Positions 40,518 through 52,275 are shown, numbered from the stretch's first letter. The stretch: DNA of 64,000 nt from Clavelina lepadiformis (GCF_947623445.1 NC_135246.1:1428501-1492500), one strand, 5' to 3'. Numbers and translations: made by a program. Notes: generated from the sequence alone by a model not told the origin.

Positions 40518-40589
40518 GGCTCGTTGGTCTAGGGGTATGATTCTTGCTTAGGGTGCAAGAGGTCCCGGGTTCAATTCCCGGACGAGCCC
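40518..40589 (+). tRNA. trnap-agg: tRNA-Pro(AGG)
   Basis: Slot 2. Canonical body. Confidence 0.93.
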
Positions 40590-40976
40590 TATAAAGAAGA
40601 ATATTTTGAATTTATACCAAATATCAATTATATTGGGCCGCATTGTCACCTGAAATAAGTCAATGGACCGCAGAACCTATTAAATTTCAAGAAAAATAGG
40701 TATATTATACTATTACTGCGCCTTTAATAACCGACTGGTACATTTTATTTAGGCCAAGATTCAAAGTTCAAAATACTATTTTTGGAGTGAAAATGACTAG
40801 CGGGCCGGACAAAAATCTCAGGCGGGCCGCATGTTGGACATCCCTGGTCTAGGGGTATGATTCTTGCTTAGGTTGCAAGTCCCGGACGAGCCCTATAAAG
40901 AAGAAGTTTTGGAATTTGGACTAAATATCATAAACATTTATTCTTATAATATGAAGCAAAAAGATGCAACTTCAAC

Positions 40977-41048
40977 GGCTCGTTGGTCTAGGGATATGAT
41001 TCTTGCTTTGGGTGCAAGAGGTCCCGGGTTCAATTCCCGGACGAGCCC
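40977..41048 (+). tRNA. trnap-ugg: tRNA-Pro(UGG)
   Basis: Slot 1. D-loop TAGGGATAT. Confidence 0.92.
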
Positions 41049-41131
41049 TATAAAGAAGATTATTTTGAATTTATACCAAATATCAAAAAGTTATATTCAT
41101 ATAATATGAAGCAGATAAATGAAACTTTATC

Positions 41132-41203
41132 GGCTCGTTGGTCTAGGGGTATGATTCTTGCTTTGGGTGCAAGAGGTCCCGGGTTCAATTCCCGGACGAG
41201 CCC
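41132..41203 (+). tRNA. trnap-ugg: tRNA-Pro(UGG)
   Basis: Slot 2. Canonical body. Confidence 0.94.
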
Positions 41204-41590
41204 TATAAAGAAGAATATTTTGAATTTATACCAAATATCAATTATATTGGGCCGCATTGTCACCTGAAATAAGTCAATGGGCCGCAGAACCTATTAAATT
41301 TCAAGACAAATAGGTATATTATACTATTACTGCGCCCATAATAACCGACTGGTACATTTTATTTAGGCCAAGATTCAAAGTTCAAAATACTATTTTTGGA
41401 GTGAAAATGACTAGCGGGCCGGACAAAAATCTCAGGCGGGCCGCATGTTGGACATCCCTGGTCTAGGGGTATGATTCTTGCTTAGGTTGCAAGTCCCGGA
41501 CGAGCCCTATAAAGAAGAAGTTTTGGAATTTGGACTAAATATCATAAACATTTATTCTTATAATATGAAGCAAAAAGATGCAACTTCATC

Positions 41591-41662
41591 GGCTCGTTGG
41601 TCTAGGGATATGATTCTTGCTTTGGGTGCAAGAGGTCCCGGGTTCAATTCCCGGACGAGCCC
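41591..41662 (+). tRNA. trnap-ugg: tRNA-Pro(UGG)
   Basis: Slot 1. D-loop TAGGGATAT. T7 terminator. Confidence 0.92.
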
Positions 41663-41745
41663 TATAAAGAAGATTTTTTTGAATTTATACCAAATATCAA
41701 AAAGTTTTATTCATATAATATGAAGCAGATAAATGAATCTTTATC

Positions 41746-41817
41746 GGCTCGTTGGTCTAGGGGTATGATTCTTGCTTAGGGTGCAAGAGGTCCCGGGTTC
41801 AATTCCCGGACGAGCCC
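41746..41817 (+). tRNA. trnap-agg: tRNA-Pro(AGG)
   Basis: Slot 2. Canonical body. Confidence 0.93.
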
Positions 41818-42204
41818 TATAAAGAAGAATATTTTGAATTTATACCAAATATCAATTATATTGGGCCGCATTGTCACCTGAAATAAGTCAATGGACCGCA
41901 GAACCTATTAAATTTCAAGAAAAATAGGTATATTATACTATTACTGCGCCCCTAATAACCGACTGGTACATTTTATTTAGGCAAAGATTCAAAGTTCAAA
42001 ATACTATTTTTGGAGTGAGAATGACTAGCGGGCCGGACAAAAATCTCAGGCGGGTCGCATGTTGGACATCCCTGGTCTAGGGGTATGATTCTTGCTTAGG
42101 TTGCAAGTCCCGGACGAGCCCTATAAAGAAGAAGTTTTGGAATTTGGACTAAATATCATAAACATTTATTCTTATAATATCAAGCAAAAAGATGCAACTT
42201 CACC

Positions 42205-42276
42205 GGCTTGTTGGTCTAGGGGTAAGATTCTTGCTTTGGGTGCAAGAGGTCCCGGGTTCAATTCCCGGACGAGCCC
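42205..42276 (+). tRNA. trnap-ugg: tRNA-Pro(UGG)
   Basis: Slot 1. Acceptor GGCTTGT (T-G wobble) and D-loop TAGGGGTAA. Confidence 0.86.
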
Positions 42277-42359
42277 TATAAAGAAGATTATTTTGAATTT
42301 ATACCAAATATCAAAAAGTTATATTCATATAATATGAAGCAGATAAATGAAACTTTATC

Positions 42360-42431
42360 AGCTCGTTGGTCTAGGGGTATGATTCTTGCTTCGGGTGCAA
42401 GAGGTCCCGGGTTCAATTCCCGGACGAGCCC
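42360..42431 (+). tRNA. trnap-cgg: tRNA-Pro(CGG), first base A
   Basis: Slot 2. Acceptor AGCTCGT leaves A1-C72 unpaired. Otherwise canonical. Confidence 0.84.
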
Positions 42432-42818
42432 TATAAAGAAGAATATTTTGAATTTATACCAAATATCAATTATATTGGGCCGCATTGTCACCTGAAATAA
42501 GTCAATGGGCCGCAGAACCTATTAAATTTCAAGACAAATAGGTATATTATACTATTACTGCGCCCATAATAACCGACTGGTACATTTTATTTAGGCCAAG
42601 ATTCAAAGTTCAAAATACTATTTTTGGAGTGAAAATGACTAGCGGGCCGGACAAAAATCTCAGGCGGGCCGCATGTTGGACATCCCTGGTCTAGGGGTAT
42701 GATTCTTGCTTAGGTTGCAAGTCCCGGACGAGCCCTATAAAGAAGAAGTTTTGGAATTTGGACTAAATATCATAAACATTTATTCTTATAATATGAAGCA
42801 AAAAGATGCAACTTCATC

Positions 42819-42890
42819 GGCTCGTTGGTCTAGGGATATGATTCTTGCTTTGGGTGCAAGAGGTCCCGGGTTCAATTCCCGGACGAGCCC
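42819..42890 (+). tRNA. trnap-ugg: tRNA-Pro(UGG)
   Basis: Slot 1, repeat of 41591 at 1,228 bp. T7 terminator. Confidence 0.92.
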
Positions 42891-42973
42891 TATAAAGAAG
42901 ATTTTTTTGAATTTATACCAAATATCAAAAAGTTTTATTCATATAATATGAAGCAGATAAATGAATCTTTATC

Positions 42974-43045
42974 GGCTCGTTGGTCTAGGGGTATGATTCT
43001 TGCTTAGGGTGCAAGAGGTCCCGGGTTCAATTCCCGGACGAGCCC
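42974..43045 (+). tRNA. trnap-agg: tRNA-Pro(AGG)
   Basis: Slot 2, repeat of 41746. Confidence 0.93.
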
Positions 43046-43432
43046 TATAAAGAAGAATATTTTGAATTTATACCAAATATCAATTATATTGGGCCGCATT
43101 GTCACCTGAAATAAGTCAATGGACCGCAGAACCTATTAAATTTCAAGAAAAATAGGTATATTATACTATTACTGCGCCCCTAATAACCGACTGGTACATT
43201 TTATTTAGGCAAAGATTCAAAGTTCAAAATACTATTTTTGGAGTGAGAATGACTAGCGGGCCGGACAAAAATCTCAGGCGGGCCGCATGTTTGACATCCC
43301 TGGTTTAGGGGTATGATTCTTGCTTAGGTTGCAAGTCCCGGACGAGCCCTATAAAGAAGAAGTTTTGGAATTTGGACTAAATATCATAAACATTTATTCT
43401 TATAATATGAAGCAAAAAGATGCAACTTCACC

Positions 43433-43504
43433 GGCTCGTTGGTCTGGGGGTATGATTCTTGCTTTGGGTGCAAGAGGTCCCGGGTTCAATTCCCGGACGA
43501 GCCC
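43433..43504 (+). tRNA. trnap-ugg: tRNA-Pro(UGG)
   Basis: Slot 1. D-loop TGGGGGTAT changes A14, a conserved D-loop and A-box base. Confidence 0.85.
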
Positions 43505-43587
43505 TATAAAGAAGATTATTTTGAATTTATACCAAATATCAAAAAGTTATATTCATATAATATGAAGCAGATAAATGAAACTTTATC

Positions 43588-43659
43588 GGCTCGTTGGTCT
43601 AGGGGTATGATTCTTGCTTAGGGTGCAAGAGGTCCCGGGTTCAATTCCCAGACGAGCCC
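43588..43659 (+). tRNA. trnap-agg: tRNA-Pro(AGG), T-stem mismatch
   Basis: Slot 2. T stem CCCAG. Confidence 0.85.
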
Positions 43660-43742
43660 TATAAAGAAGAATATTTTGAATTTATTCCAAATATCAAAAA
43701 GTTATATTCATATAATATGAAGCAGATAAATGAAACTTTATC

Positions 43743-43814
43743 GGCTCGTTGGTCTAGGGGTATGATTCTTGCTTTGGGTGCAAGAGGTCCCGGGTTCAAT
43801 TCCCGGACGAGCCC
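43743..43814 (+). tRNA. trnap-ugg: tRNA-Pro(UGG)
   Basis: Slot 3 with TGG in place of the usual AGG. Confidence 0.94.
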
Positions 43815-44201
43815 TATAAAGAAGAATATTTTGAATTTATACCAAATATCAATTATATTGGGCCGCATTGTCACCTGAAATAAGTCAATGGGCCGCAGAA
43901 CCTATTAAATTTCAAGAAAATCAGGTATATTATACTATTACTGCGCCCATAATAACCGACTGGTACATTTTATTTAGGCCAAGATTCAAAGTTCAAAATA
44001 CTATTTTTGGAGTGAAAATGACTAGCGGGCCGGACAAAAATCTCAGGCGGGCCGCATGTTGGACATCCCTGGTCTAGGGGTATGATTCTTGCTTAGGTTG
44101 CAAGTCCCGGACGAGCCCTATAAAGAAGAAGTTTTGGAATTTGGACTAAATATCATAAACATTTATTCTTATAATATGAAGCAAAAAGATGCAACTTCAA
44201 C

Positions 44202-44273
44202 GGCTCGTTGGTCTAGGGGTATGATTCTTGCTTTGGGTGCAAGAGGTCCCGGGTTCAATTCCCAGACGAGCCC
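44202..44273 (+). tRNA. trnap-ugg: tRNA-Pro(UGG), T-stem mismatch
   Basis: Slot 1. T stem CCCAG, otherwise seen only in AGG copies. T7 terminator. Confidence 0.85.
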
Positions 44274-44356
44274 TATAAAGAAGATTTTTTTGAATTTATA
44301 CCAAATATCAAAAAGTTATATTCATATAATATGAAGCAGATAAATGAAACTTTATC

Positions 44357-44428
44357 GGCTCGTCGGTCTAGGGGTATGATTCTTGCTTCGGGTGCAAGAG
44401 GTCCCGGGTTCAATTCCCGGACGAGCCC
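44357..44428 (+). tRNA. trnap-cgg: tRNA-Pro(CGG)
   Basis: Slot 2. Base 8 is C instead of the near-universal T. Confidence 0.85.
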
Positions 44429-44810
44429 TATAAAGAAGAATATTTTGAATTTATACCAAATGTCTATTATATTGGGCCGCATTGTCACCTGAAATAAGTC
44501 AATGGGCCGCAGAACCTATTAAATTTCAAGTAAAATAGGTACATTATACTATTACTGCGCCCCTAATAACCGACTGGTACATTTTATTTAGGCCAAGATT
44601 CAAAGTTCAAAATACTATTTTTGGAGTGAAAATGACTAGCGGGCCGGACAAAAATCTCAGGCGGGTCGCATGTTGGACATCCCTGGTCTAGGGGTATGAT
44701 TCTTGCTTAGGTTGCAAGTCCCGGACGAGCCCTATAAAGAAGAAGTTTTGGAATTTGGACTAAATATCATAAACATTTATTCTTATAATATGAAGCAAAA
44801 CAACTTCACC

Positions 44811-44882
44811 GGCTCGTTGGTCTGGGGGTATGATTCTTGCTTTGGGTGCAAGAGGTCCCGGGTTCAATTCCCGGACGAGCCC
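44811..44882 (+). tRNA. trnap-ugg: tRNA-Pro(UGG)
   Basis: Slot 1. D-loop TGGGGGTAT. The upstream spacer is 5 bp short. Confidence 0.85.
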
Positions 44883-44965
44883 TATAAAGAAGATTATTTT
44901 GAATTTATACCAAATATCAAAAAGTTATATTCATATAATATGAAGCAGATAAATGAAACTTTATC

Positions 44966-45037
44966 GGCTCGTTGGTCTAGGGGTATGATTCTTGCTTAGG
45001 GTGCAAGAGGTCCCGGGTTCAATTCCCAGACGAGCCC
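44966..45037 (+). tRNA. trnap-agg: tRNA-Pro(AGG), T-stem mismatch
   Basis: Slot 2. T stem CCCAG. Confidence 0.85.
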
Positions 45038-45424
45038 TATAAAGAAGAATATTTTGAATTTATACCAAATATCAATTATATTGGGCCGCATTGTCACCTG
45101 AAATAAGTCAATGGGTCGCAGAACCTTATAAATTTCAAGAAAAATAGGTATATTATACTATTACTGCGCCCCTAATAACCGACTGGTACATTTTATTTAG
45201 GCCAAGATTCAAAGTTCAAAATACTATTTTTGGAGTGAAAATGACTAGCGGGCCGGACAAAAATCTCAGGCGGGCCGCATGTTGGACATCCCTGGTCTAG
45301 GGGTATGATTCTTGCTTAGGTTGCAAGTCCCGGACGAGCCCTATAAAGAAGAAGTTTTGGAATTTGGACTAAATATCATAAACATTTATTCTTATAATAT
45401 GAAGCAAAAAGATGCAACTTCACC

Positions 45425-45496
45425 GGCTCGTTGGTCTAGGGATATGATTCTTGCTTTGGGTGCAAGAGGTCCCGGGTTCAATTCCCGGACGAGCCC
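45425..45496 (+). tRNA. trnap-ugg: tRNA-Pro(UGG)
   Basis: First of three nearly identical 459-bp units. D-loop TAGGGATAT. Confidence 0.92.
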
Positions 45497-45883
45497 TATA
45501 AAGAAGAATATTTTGAATTTATACCAAATATCAATTATATTGGGCCGCATTGTCACCTGAAATAAGTCAATGGACCGCAGAACCTATTAAATTTCAATAA
45601 AAATAGGTATATTATACTGTTACTGCGCCCCTAATAACCGACTGGTACATTTTATTTAGGCCAAGATTCAAAGTTCAAAATACTATTTTTGGAGTGAAAA
45701 TGACTAGCGGGCCGGACAAAAATCTCAGGTGGGCCGCATGTTGGACATCCCTGGTCTAGGGGTATGATTCTTGCTTAGGTTGCAAGTCCCGGACGAGCCC
45801 TATAAAGAAGAAGTTTTGGAATTTGGACTAAATATCATAAACATTTATTCTTATAATATGAAGCAAAAAGATGCAACTTCACC

Positions 45884-45955
45884 GGCTCGTTGGTCTAGGG
45901 ATATGATTCTTGCTTTGGGTGCAAGAGGTCCCGGGTTCAATTCCCGGACGAGCCC
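45884..45955 (+). tRNA. trnap-ugg: tRNA-Pro(UGG)
   Basis: Second of the homogenised 459-bp units. Confidence 0.92.
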
Positions 45956-46342
45956 TATAAAGAAGAATATTTTGAATTTATACCAAATATCAATTATATT
46001 GGGCCGCATTGTCACCTGAAATAAGTCAATGGACCGCAGAACCTATTAAATTTCAAGAAAAATAGGTATATTATACTATTACTGCGCCCCTAATAACCGA
46101 CTGGTACATTTTATTTAGGCCAAGATTCAAAGTTCAAAATACTATTTTTGGAGTGAAAATGAATAGCGGGCCGGACAAAAATCTCAGGCGGGCCGCATGT
46201 TGGACATCCCTGGTCTAGGGGTATGATTCTTGCTTAGGTTGCAAGTCCCGGACGAGCCCTATAAAGAAGAAGTTTTGGAATTTGGACTAAATATCATAAA
46301 CATTTATTCTTATAATATGAAGCAAAAAGATGCAACTTCACC

Positions 46343-46414
46343 GGCTCGTTGGTCTAGGGATATGATTCTTGCTTTGGGTGCAAGAGGTCCCGGGTTCAAT
46401 TCCCGGACGAGCCC
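46343..46414 (+). tRNA. trnap-ugg: tRNA-Pro(UGG)
   Basis: Third of the homogenised 459-bp units. Confidence 0.92.
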
Positions 46415-46802
46415 TATAAAGAAGAATATTTTGAATTTATACCAAATATCAATTATATTGGGCCGCATTGTCACCTGAAATAAGTCAATGGACGGCAGAA
46501 CCTATTAAATTTCAAGAAAAATAGGTATATTATACTATTACTGCGCCCCTAATAACCGACTGGTACATTTTATTTAGGCCAAGATTCAAAGTTCAAAATA
46601 CTATTTTTGGAGTGAAAATGACTAGCGGGCCGGACTAAAATCTCAGGCGGGCCGCATGTTGGACATCCCTGGTCTAGGGGTATGATTCTTGCTTAGGTTG
46701 CAAGTCCCGGACGAGCCCTATAAAGAAGAAGTTTTGGAATTTTAGACTAAATATCATAAACATTTATTCTTATAATATGAAGCAAAAAGATGCAACTTCA
46801 CC

Positions 46803-46874
46803 GGCTCGTTGGTCTAGGGATATGATTCTTGCTTTGGGTGCAAGAGGTCCCGGGTTCAATTCCCGGACGAGCCC
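46803..46874 (+). tRNA. trnap-ugg: tRNA-Pro(UGG)
   Basis: Slot 1. D-loop TAGGGATAT. Last gene before the segment shared with 2.6-17.1 kb. Confidence 0.92.
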
Positions 46875-46957
46875 TATAAAGAAGATTATTTTGAATTTAT
46901 ACCAAATATCAAAAAGTTTCATTCATGTAATATGAAGCAGATAAATGAAACTTTATC

Positions 46958-47029
46958 GGCTCGTTGGTTTAGGGGTATGATTCTTGCTTAGGGTGCAAGA
47001 GGTCCCGGGTTCAATTCCCGGACGAGCCC
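46958..47029 (+). tRNA. trnap-agg: tRNA-Pro(AGG)
   Basis: Counterpart of 2681 with D stem GTT. It marks the start of the duplicated segment. Confidence 0.88.
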
Positions 47030-47416
47030 TATAAAGAAGATTATTTTGAATTTATACCAAATATCAATTATATTGGGCCGCATTGTCACCTGAAATAAGT
47101 CAATGGACCGCAGAACCTATTAAATTTCAAGAAAAATAGGTATATTATGCTATTACTGCGCCCCTAATAACCGACTGGTACATTTTACTTAGGCCAAGAT
47201 TCAAAGTTCAAAATACTATTTTAGGAGTGAAAATGACTAGCGGGCCGGACAAAAATCTCAGGCGGGTCGCATGTTGGACATCCCTGGTCTAGGGGTATGA
47301 TTCTTGCTTAGGTTGCAAGTCCCGGACGAGCCCTATAAAGAAGAAGTTTTGGAATTTGGACTAAATACCATAAATATTTATTCTTATAATATGAAGCAAA
47401 AAGATGTAACTTCACC

Positions 47417-47488
47417 GGCTCGTTGGTCTAGAGGTATGATTCTTGCTTTGGGTGCAAGAGGTTCCGGGTTCAATTCCCGGACGAGCCC
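47417..47488 (+). tRNA. trnap-ugg: tRNA-Pro(UGG)
   Basis: Slot 1. D-loop TAGAGGTAT, variable arm AGGTT (AGGTC in the counterpart 3140). Confidence 0.92.
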
Positions 47489-47571
47489 TATAAAGAAGAT
47501 TATTTTGAATTTATACCAAATATCAAAAAGTTATATTCATATAATATGAAGCAGATAAATGAAACTTTATC

Positions 47572-47643
47572 GGCTTGTTGGTCTAGGGGTATGATTCTTG
47601 CTTCGGGTGCAAGAGGTCCCGGGTTCAATTCCCGGACGAGCCC
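47572..47643 (+). tRNA. trnap-cgg: tRNA-Pro(CGG)
   Basis: Slot 2. Acceptor GGCTTGT (wobble). Its flank differs from counterpart 3295, pointing to local conversion. Confidence 0.9.
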
Positions 47644-48030
47644 TATAAAGAAGAATATTTTGAATTTATACCAAATATCAATTATATTGGGCCGCATTGT
47701 CACCTGAAATAAGTCAATGGGCCGCAGAACCTATTAAATTTCAAGAAAAATAGATATATTATACTATTACTGCGCCCCTAATAACCGACTGGTACATTTT
47801 ATTTAGGCCAAGATTCAAAGTTCAAAATACTATTTTTGGAGTGAAAATGACTAGCGGGCCGGACAAAAATCTCAGGCGGGCCGCATGTTGGACATCCCTG
47901 GTCTAGGGGTATGATTCTTGCTTAGGTTGCAAGTCCCGGACGAGCCCTATAAAGAAGAAGTTTTGGAATTTGGAGTAAATATCATAAACATTTATTCTTA
48001 TAATATGAAGCAAAAAGATGCAACTTCACC

Positions 48031-48102
48031 GGCTCGTTGGTCTAGGGATATGATTCTTGCTTTGGGTGCAAGAGGTCCCGGGTTCAATTCCCGGACGAGC
48101 CC
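48031..48102 (+). tRNA. trnap-ugg: tRNA-Pro(UGG)
   Basis: Only tRNA of its unit. It carries the GGAGTAAAT spacer marker of 10841 rather than that of 3754. Confidence 0.92.
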
Positions 48103-48489
48103 TATAAAGAAGAATATTTTGAATTTATACCAAATATCAATTATATTGGGCCGCATTGTCACCTGAAATAAGTCAATGGACCGCAGAACCTATTAAATTT
48201 CAAGAAAAATAGGTATATTATACTATTACTGCGCCCCTAATAACCGACTGGTACATTTTATTTAGGCCAAGATTCAAAGTTCAAAATACTATTTTTGGAG
48301 TGAAAATGACTAGCGGGCCGGACAAAAATCTCAGGCGGGCCGCATGTTGGACATCCCTGGTCTAGGGGTATGATTCTTGCTTAGGTTGCAAGTCCCGGAC
48401 GAGCTTTATAAAGAAGAAGTTTTGGAATTTGGACTAAATATCATAAACATTTATTCTTATAATATGAAGCAAAAAGATGCAACTTCATC

Positions 48490-48561
48490 GGCTCGTTGGT
48501 CTAGGGATATGATTCTTGCTTTGGGTGCAAGAGGTCCCGGGTTCAATTCCCGGACGAGCCC
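48490..48561 (+). tRNA. trnap-ugg: tRNA-Pro(UGG)
   Basis: Slot 1. D-loop TAGGGATAT. T7 terminator. Confidence 0.92.
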
Positions 48562-48644
48562 TATAAAGAAGATTTTTTTGAATTTATACCAAATATCAAA
48601 AAGTTTTATTCATATAATATGAAGCAGATAAATGAATCTTTATC

Positions 48645-48716
48645 GGCTCGTTGGTCTAGGGGTATGATTCTTGCTTAGGGTGCAAGAGGTCCCGGGTTCA
48701 ATTCCCGGACGAGCCC
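48645..48716 (+). tRNA. trnap-agg: tRNA-Pro(AGG)
   Basis: Slot 2. Canonical body. Confidence 0.93.
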
Positions 48717-49103
48717 TATAAAGAAGAATATTTTGAATTTATACCAAATATCAATTATATTGGGCCGCATTGTCACCTGAAATAAGTCAATGGGCCGCAG
48801 AACCTATTAAATTTCAAGAAAAATAGGTACATTATACTATTACTGCGCCCCTAATAACCGACTGGTACATTTTATTTAGGCCAAGATTCAAAGTTCAAAA
48901 TACTATTTTTGGAGTGAAAATGACTAGCGGGCCGGACAAAAATCTCAGGCGGGCCGCATGTTGGACATCCCTGGTCTAGGGGTATGATTCTTGCTTAGGT
49001 TGCAAGTCCCGGACGAGCCCTATAGAGAAGAAGTTTTGGAATTTGGACTAAATATCATAAACATTTATTCTTATAATATGAAGCAAAAAGATGCAACTTC
49101 ACC

Positions 49104-49175
49104 GGCTCGTTGGTCTAGGGGTATGATTCTTGCTTTGGGTGCAAGAGGTCCCGGGTTCATTTCCCGGACGAGCCC
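49104..49175 (+). tRNA. trnap-ugg: tRNA-Pro(UGG), T-loop variant
   Basis: Counterpart of 4827. T-loop TTCATTT, A58 lost. Confidence 0.8.
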
Positions 49176-49258
49176 TATAAAGAAGATTATTTTGAATTTA
49201 TACCAAATATCAAAAAGTTTTATGGTTATAATATGAAGCAAATAAATGAAACTTCATC

Positions 49259-49330
49259 GGCTCGTTGGTCTAGGGGTATGATTCTTGCTTTGGGTGCAAG
49301 AGGTTCCGGGTTCAATTCCCGGACGAGCCC
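49259..49330 (+). tRNA. trnap-ugg: tRNA-Pro(UGG)
   Basis: Slot 2 before a leader. Intact acceptor. Confidence 0.93.
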
Positions 49331-49527
49331 TATACAGAAGATTATTTTGAATTTATACCAAATATCAAAAAGTTTCATTCATGTAATATGAAGCAAATAA
49401 ATGAAACTTCTTTCGTATTTCGTACTTTCATATAATATGAAGTGAAATGTCAAATACATCAAATGTCAAAATATTCTATACAGTATGAAGGGAAAAGATT
49501 TAACCTCTGCCGCTCGTTGGTCTAGGA

Positions 49528-49757
49528 CAGTGATGTCCAGCCTTATATTATATTGGTCACCTGAAATAAGTCAATGGGCCGCAGAACCTATTAAATTTCA
49601 AGAAATTTAGGTATATTATACTATTACTGCACCCCTAATAACCGACTGGTACATTTTATTTAGGCCAAGATTCAAAGTTCAAAATACTATTTTTGGAGTG
49701 AAAATGACTAGCGGGCCGGACAAAAATCTCAGGCGGGCCGCATGTTGGACATCCCTG
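49528..49757 (+). mobile_element. hAT MITE, whole copy 9
   Basis: Counterpart of copy 2. 5' tRNA part 49511-49527. Confidence 0.87.
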
Positions 49758-49887
49758 GTCTAGGGGTATGATTCTTGCTTAGGTTGCAAGTCCCGGACGA
49801 GCCCTATAAAGAAGAAGTTTTGGAATTTGGACTAAATACCATAAACATTTATTCTTATAATATGAAGCAAAAAGATGTAACTTCACC

Positions 49888-49959
49888 GGCTCGTTGGTCT
49901 AGAGGTATGATTCTTGCTTTGGGTGCAAGAGGTCCCGGGTTCAATTCCCGGACGAGCCC
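49888..49959 (+). tRNA. trnap-ugg: tRNA-Pro(UGG)
   Basis: Only tRNA of its unit. D-loop TAGAGGTAT. Confidence 0.92.
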
Positions 49960-50346
49960 TATAAAGAAGAATATTTTGAATTTATACCAAATATCAATTA
50001 TATTGGGACGCATTGTCACCTGAAATAAGTCAATGGGCCGCAGAACCTATTAAATTTCAAGAAAATTAGGTATATTATACTATTACTGCGCCCCTAATTA
50101 CCGACTGGTACGTTTTTTTTAGGCCAAGATTCAAAGTTCAAAATACTATTTTTGGAGTGAAAATGACTAGCGGGCCGGACAAAAATCTCAGGCGGGCCGC
50201 ATGTTGGACATCCCTGGTCTAGGGGTATGATTCTTGCTTAGGTTGCATCTCCCGGACGAGCCCTATAAAGAAGAAATTTTGGAATTTGGACTAAATATCA
50301 TAAACATTTATTCTTATAATATGAAGCAAAAAGATGCAACTTCACC

Positions 50347-50418
50347 GGCTCGTTGGTCTAGGGGTATGATTCTTTCTTTGGGTGCAAGAGGTCCCGGGTT
50401 CAATTCCCGGACGAGCCC
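50347..50418 (+). tRNA. trnap-ugg: tRNA-Pro(UGG)
   Basis: Slot 1. Anticodon stem CTTTC. T7 terminator. Confidence 0.85.
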
Positions 50419-50501
50419 TATAAAGAAGATTTTTTTGAATTTATACCAAATATCAAAAAGTTTTATTCATATAATATGAAGCAGATAAATGAATCTTTAT
50501 C

Positions 50502-50573
50502 GGCTCGTTGGTCTAGGGGTATGATTCTTGCTTAGGGTGCAAGAGGTCCCGGGTTCAATTCCCGGACGAGCCC
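50502..50573 (+). tRNA. trnap-agg: tRNA-Pro(AGG)
   Basis: Slot 2. Canonical body. Confidence 0.93.
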
Positions 50574-50960
50574 TATAAAGAAGAATATTTTGAATTTATA
50601 CCAAATATCAATTATATTGGGCCGCATTGTCACCTGAAATAAGTCAATGGACCGCAGAACCTATTAAATTTCAAGAAAAATAGGTATATTATGCTATTAC
50701 TGCGCCCCTAATAACCGACTGGTACATTTTATTTAGGCCAAGATTCAAAGTTCAAAATACTATTTTTGGAGTGAAAATGACTAGCGGGCCGGACAAAAAT
50801 CTCAGGCGGGTCGCATGTTGGACATCCCTGGTCTAGGGGTATGATTCTTGCTTAGATTGCAAGTCCCGGACGAGCCCTATAAAGAAGAAGTTTTGGAATT
50901 TAGATTAAATATCATAAACATTTATTCTTATAATATGAAGCAAAAAGATGTAACTTCACC

Positions 50961-51032
50961 GGCTCGTTGGTCTAGAGGTATGATTCTTGCTTTGGGTGCA
51001 AGAGGTTCCGGGTTCAATTCCCGGACGAGCCC
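50961..51032 (+). tRNA. trnap-ugg: tRNA-Pro(UGG)
   Basis: Slot 1. D-loop TAGAGGTAT. Confidence 0.92.
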
Positions 51033-51115
51033 TATAAAGAAGATTATTTTGAATTTATACCAAATATCAAAAAGTTATATTCATATAATATGAAGCAGAT
51101 AAATGAAACTTTATC

Positions 51116-51187
51116 GGCTCGTTGGTCTAGGGGTATGATTCTTGCTTAGGGTGCAAGAGGTCCCGGGTTCAATTCCCGGACGAGCCC
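51116..51187 (+). tRNA. trnap-agg: tRNA-Pro(AGG)
   Basis: Slot 2. Canonical body. Confidence 0.93.
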
Positions 51188-51574
51188 TATAAAGAAGAAT
51201 ATTTTGAATTTATACCAAATATCAATTATATTGGGCCGCATTGTCACCTGAAATAAGTCAATGGGCCGCAGAACCTATTAAATTTCAAGAAAAATAGGTA
51301 CATTATACTATTACTGCGCCCCTAATAACCGACTGGTACATTTTATTTAGGCCAAGATTCAAAGTTCAAAATACTATTTTTGGAGTGAAAATGACTAGCG
51401 GGCCGGACAAAAATCTCAGGCGGGCCGCATGTTGGACATCCCTGGTCTAGGGGTATGATTTTTGCTTAGGTTGCAAGTCCCGGACGAGCCCTATAGAGAA
51501 GAAGTTTTGGAATTTGGACTAAATATCATAAACATTTATTCTTATAATATGAAGCAAAAAGATGCAACTTCACC

Positions 51575-51646
51575 GGCTCGTTGGTCTAGGGGTATGATTC
51601 TTGCTTTGGGTGCAAGAGGTTCCGGGTTCAATTCCCGGACGAGCCC
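51575..51646 (+). tRNA. trnap-ugg: tRNA-Pro(UGG)
   Basis: Counterpart of 211 and 7298, before a leader. Confidence 0.93.
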
Positions 51647-51843
51647 TATACAGAAGATTATTTTGAATTTATACCAAATATCAAAAAGTTTCATTCATGT
51701 AATATGAAGCAAATAAATGAAACTTCTTTCGTACTTCGTACTTTCATATAATATGAAGTGAAATGTCAAATACATCAAATGTCAAAATATTCTATACAGT
51801 ATGAAGGGAAAAGATTTAACCTCTGCCGCTCGTTGGTCTAGGA

Positions 51844-52073
51844 CAGTGATGTCCAGCCTTATATTATATTGGTCACCTGAAATAAGTCAATGGGCCGCAG
51901 AACCTATTAAATTTCAAGAAATTTAGGTATATTATACTATTACTGCACCCCTAATAACCGACTGGTACATTTTATTTAGGCCAAGATTCAAAGTTCAAAA
52001 TACTATTTTTGGAGTGAAAATGACTAGCGGGCCGGACAAAAATCTCAGGCGGGCCGCATGTTGGACATCCCTG
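51844..52073 (+). mobile_element. hAT MITE, whole copy 10
   Basis: Counterpart of copies 1 and 3. 5' tRNA part 51827-51843. Confidence 0.87.
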
Positions 52074-52203
52074 GTCTAGGGGTATGATTCTTGCTTAGGT
52101 TGCAAATCCCGGACGAGCCCTATAAAGAAGAAGTTTTGGAATTTGGACTAAATACCATAAACATTTATTCTTATAATATGAAGCAAAAAGATGTAACTTC
52201 ACC

Positions 52204-52275
52204 GGCTCGTTGGTCTAGAGGTATGATTCTTGCTTTGGGTGCAAGAGGTCCCGGGTTCAATTCCCGGACGAGCCC
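52204..52275 (+). tRNA. trnap-ugg: tRNA-Pro(UGG)
   Basis: Only tRNA of its unit. D-loop TAGAGGTAT. Confidence 0.92.

Larger units (their letters stand above)
36213..46876 (+). repeat. tRNA-Pro / hAT-MITE tandem array, block C
   Basis: Simpler, more uniform units than block A, with no leader or whole MITE. MITE/tRNA junctions lie at 36998, 37457, 38071, 38530 (undeleted tRNA 3' part), 39004, 39773, 40232, 40847, 41461, 42075, 42689, 43303, 44072, 44686, 45295, 45754, 46213, 46672. Three consecutive 459-bp units (45295-46671) are nearly identical. The D-loop form TAGGGATAT dominates. The right boundary is approximate. Confidence 0.92.
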
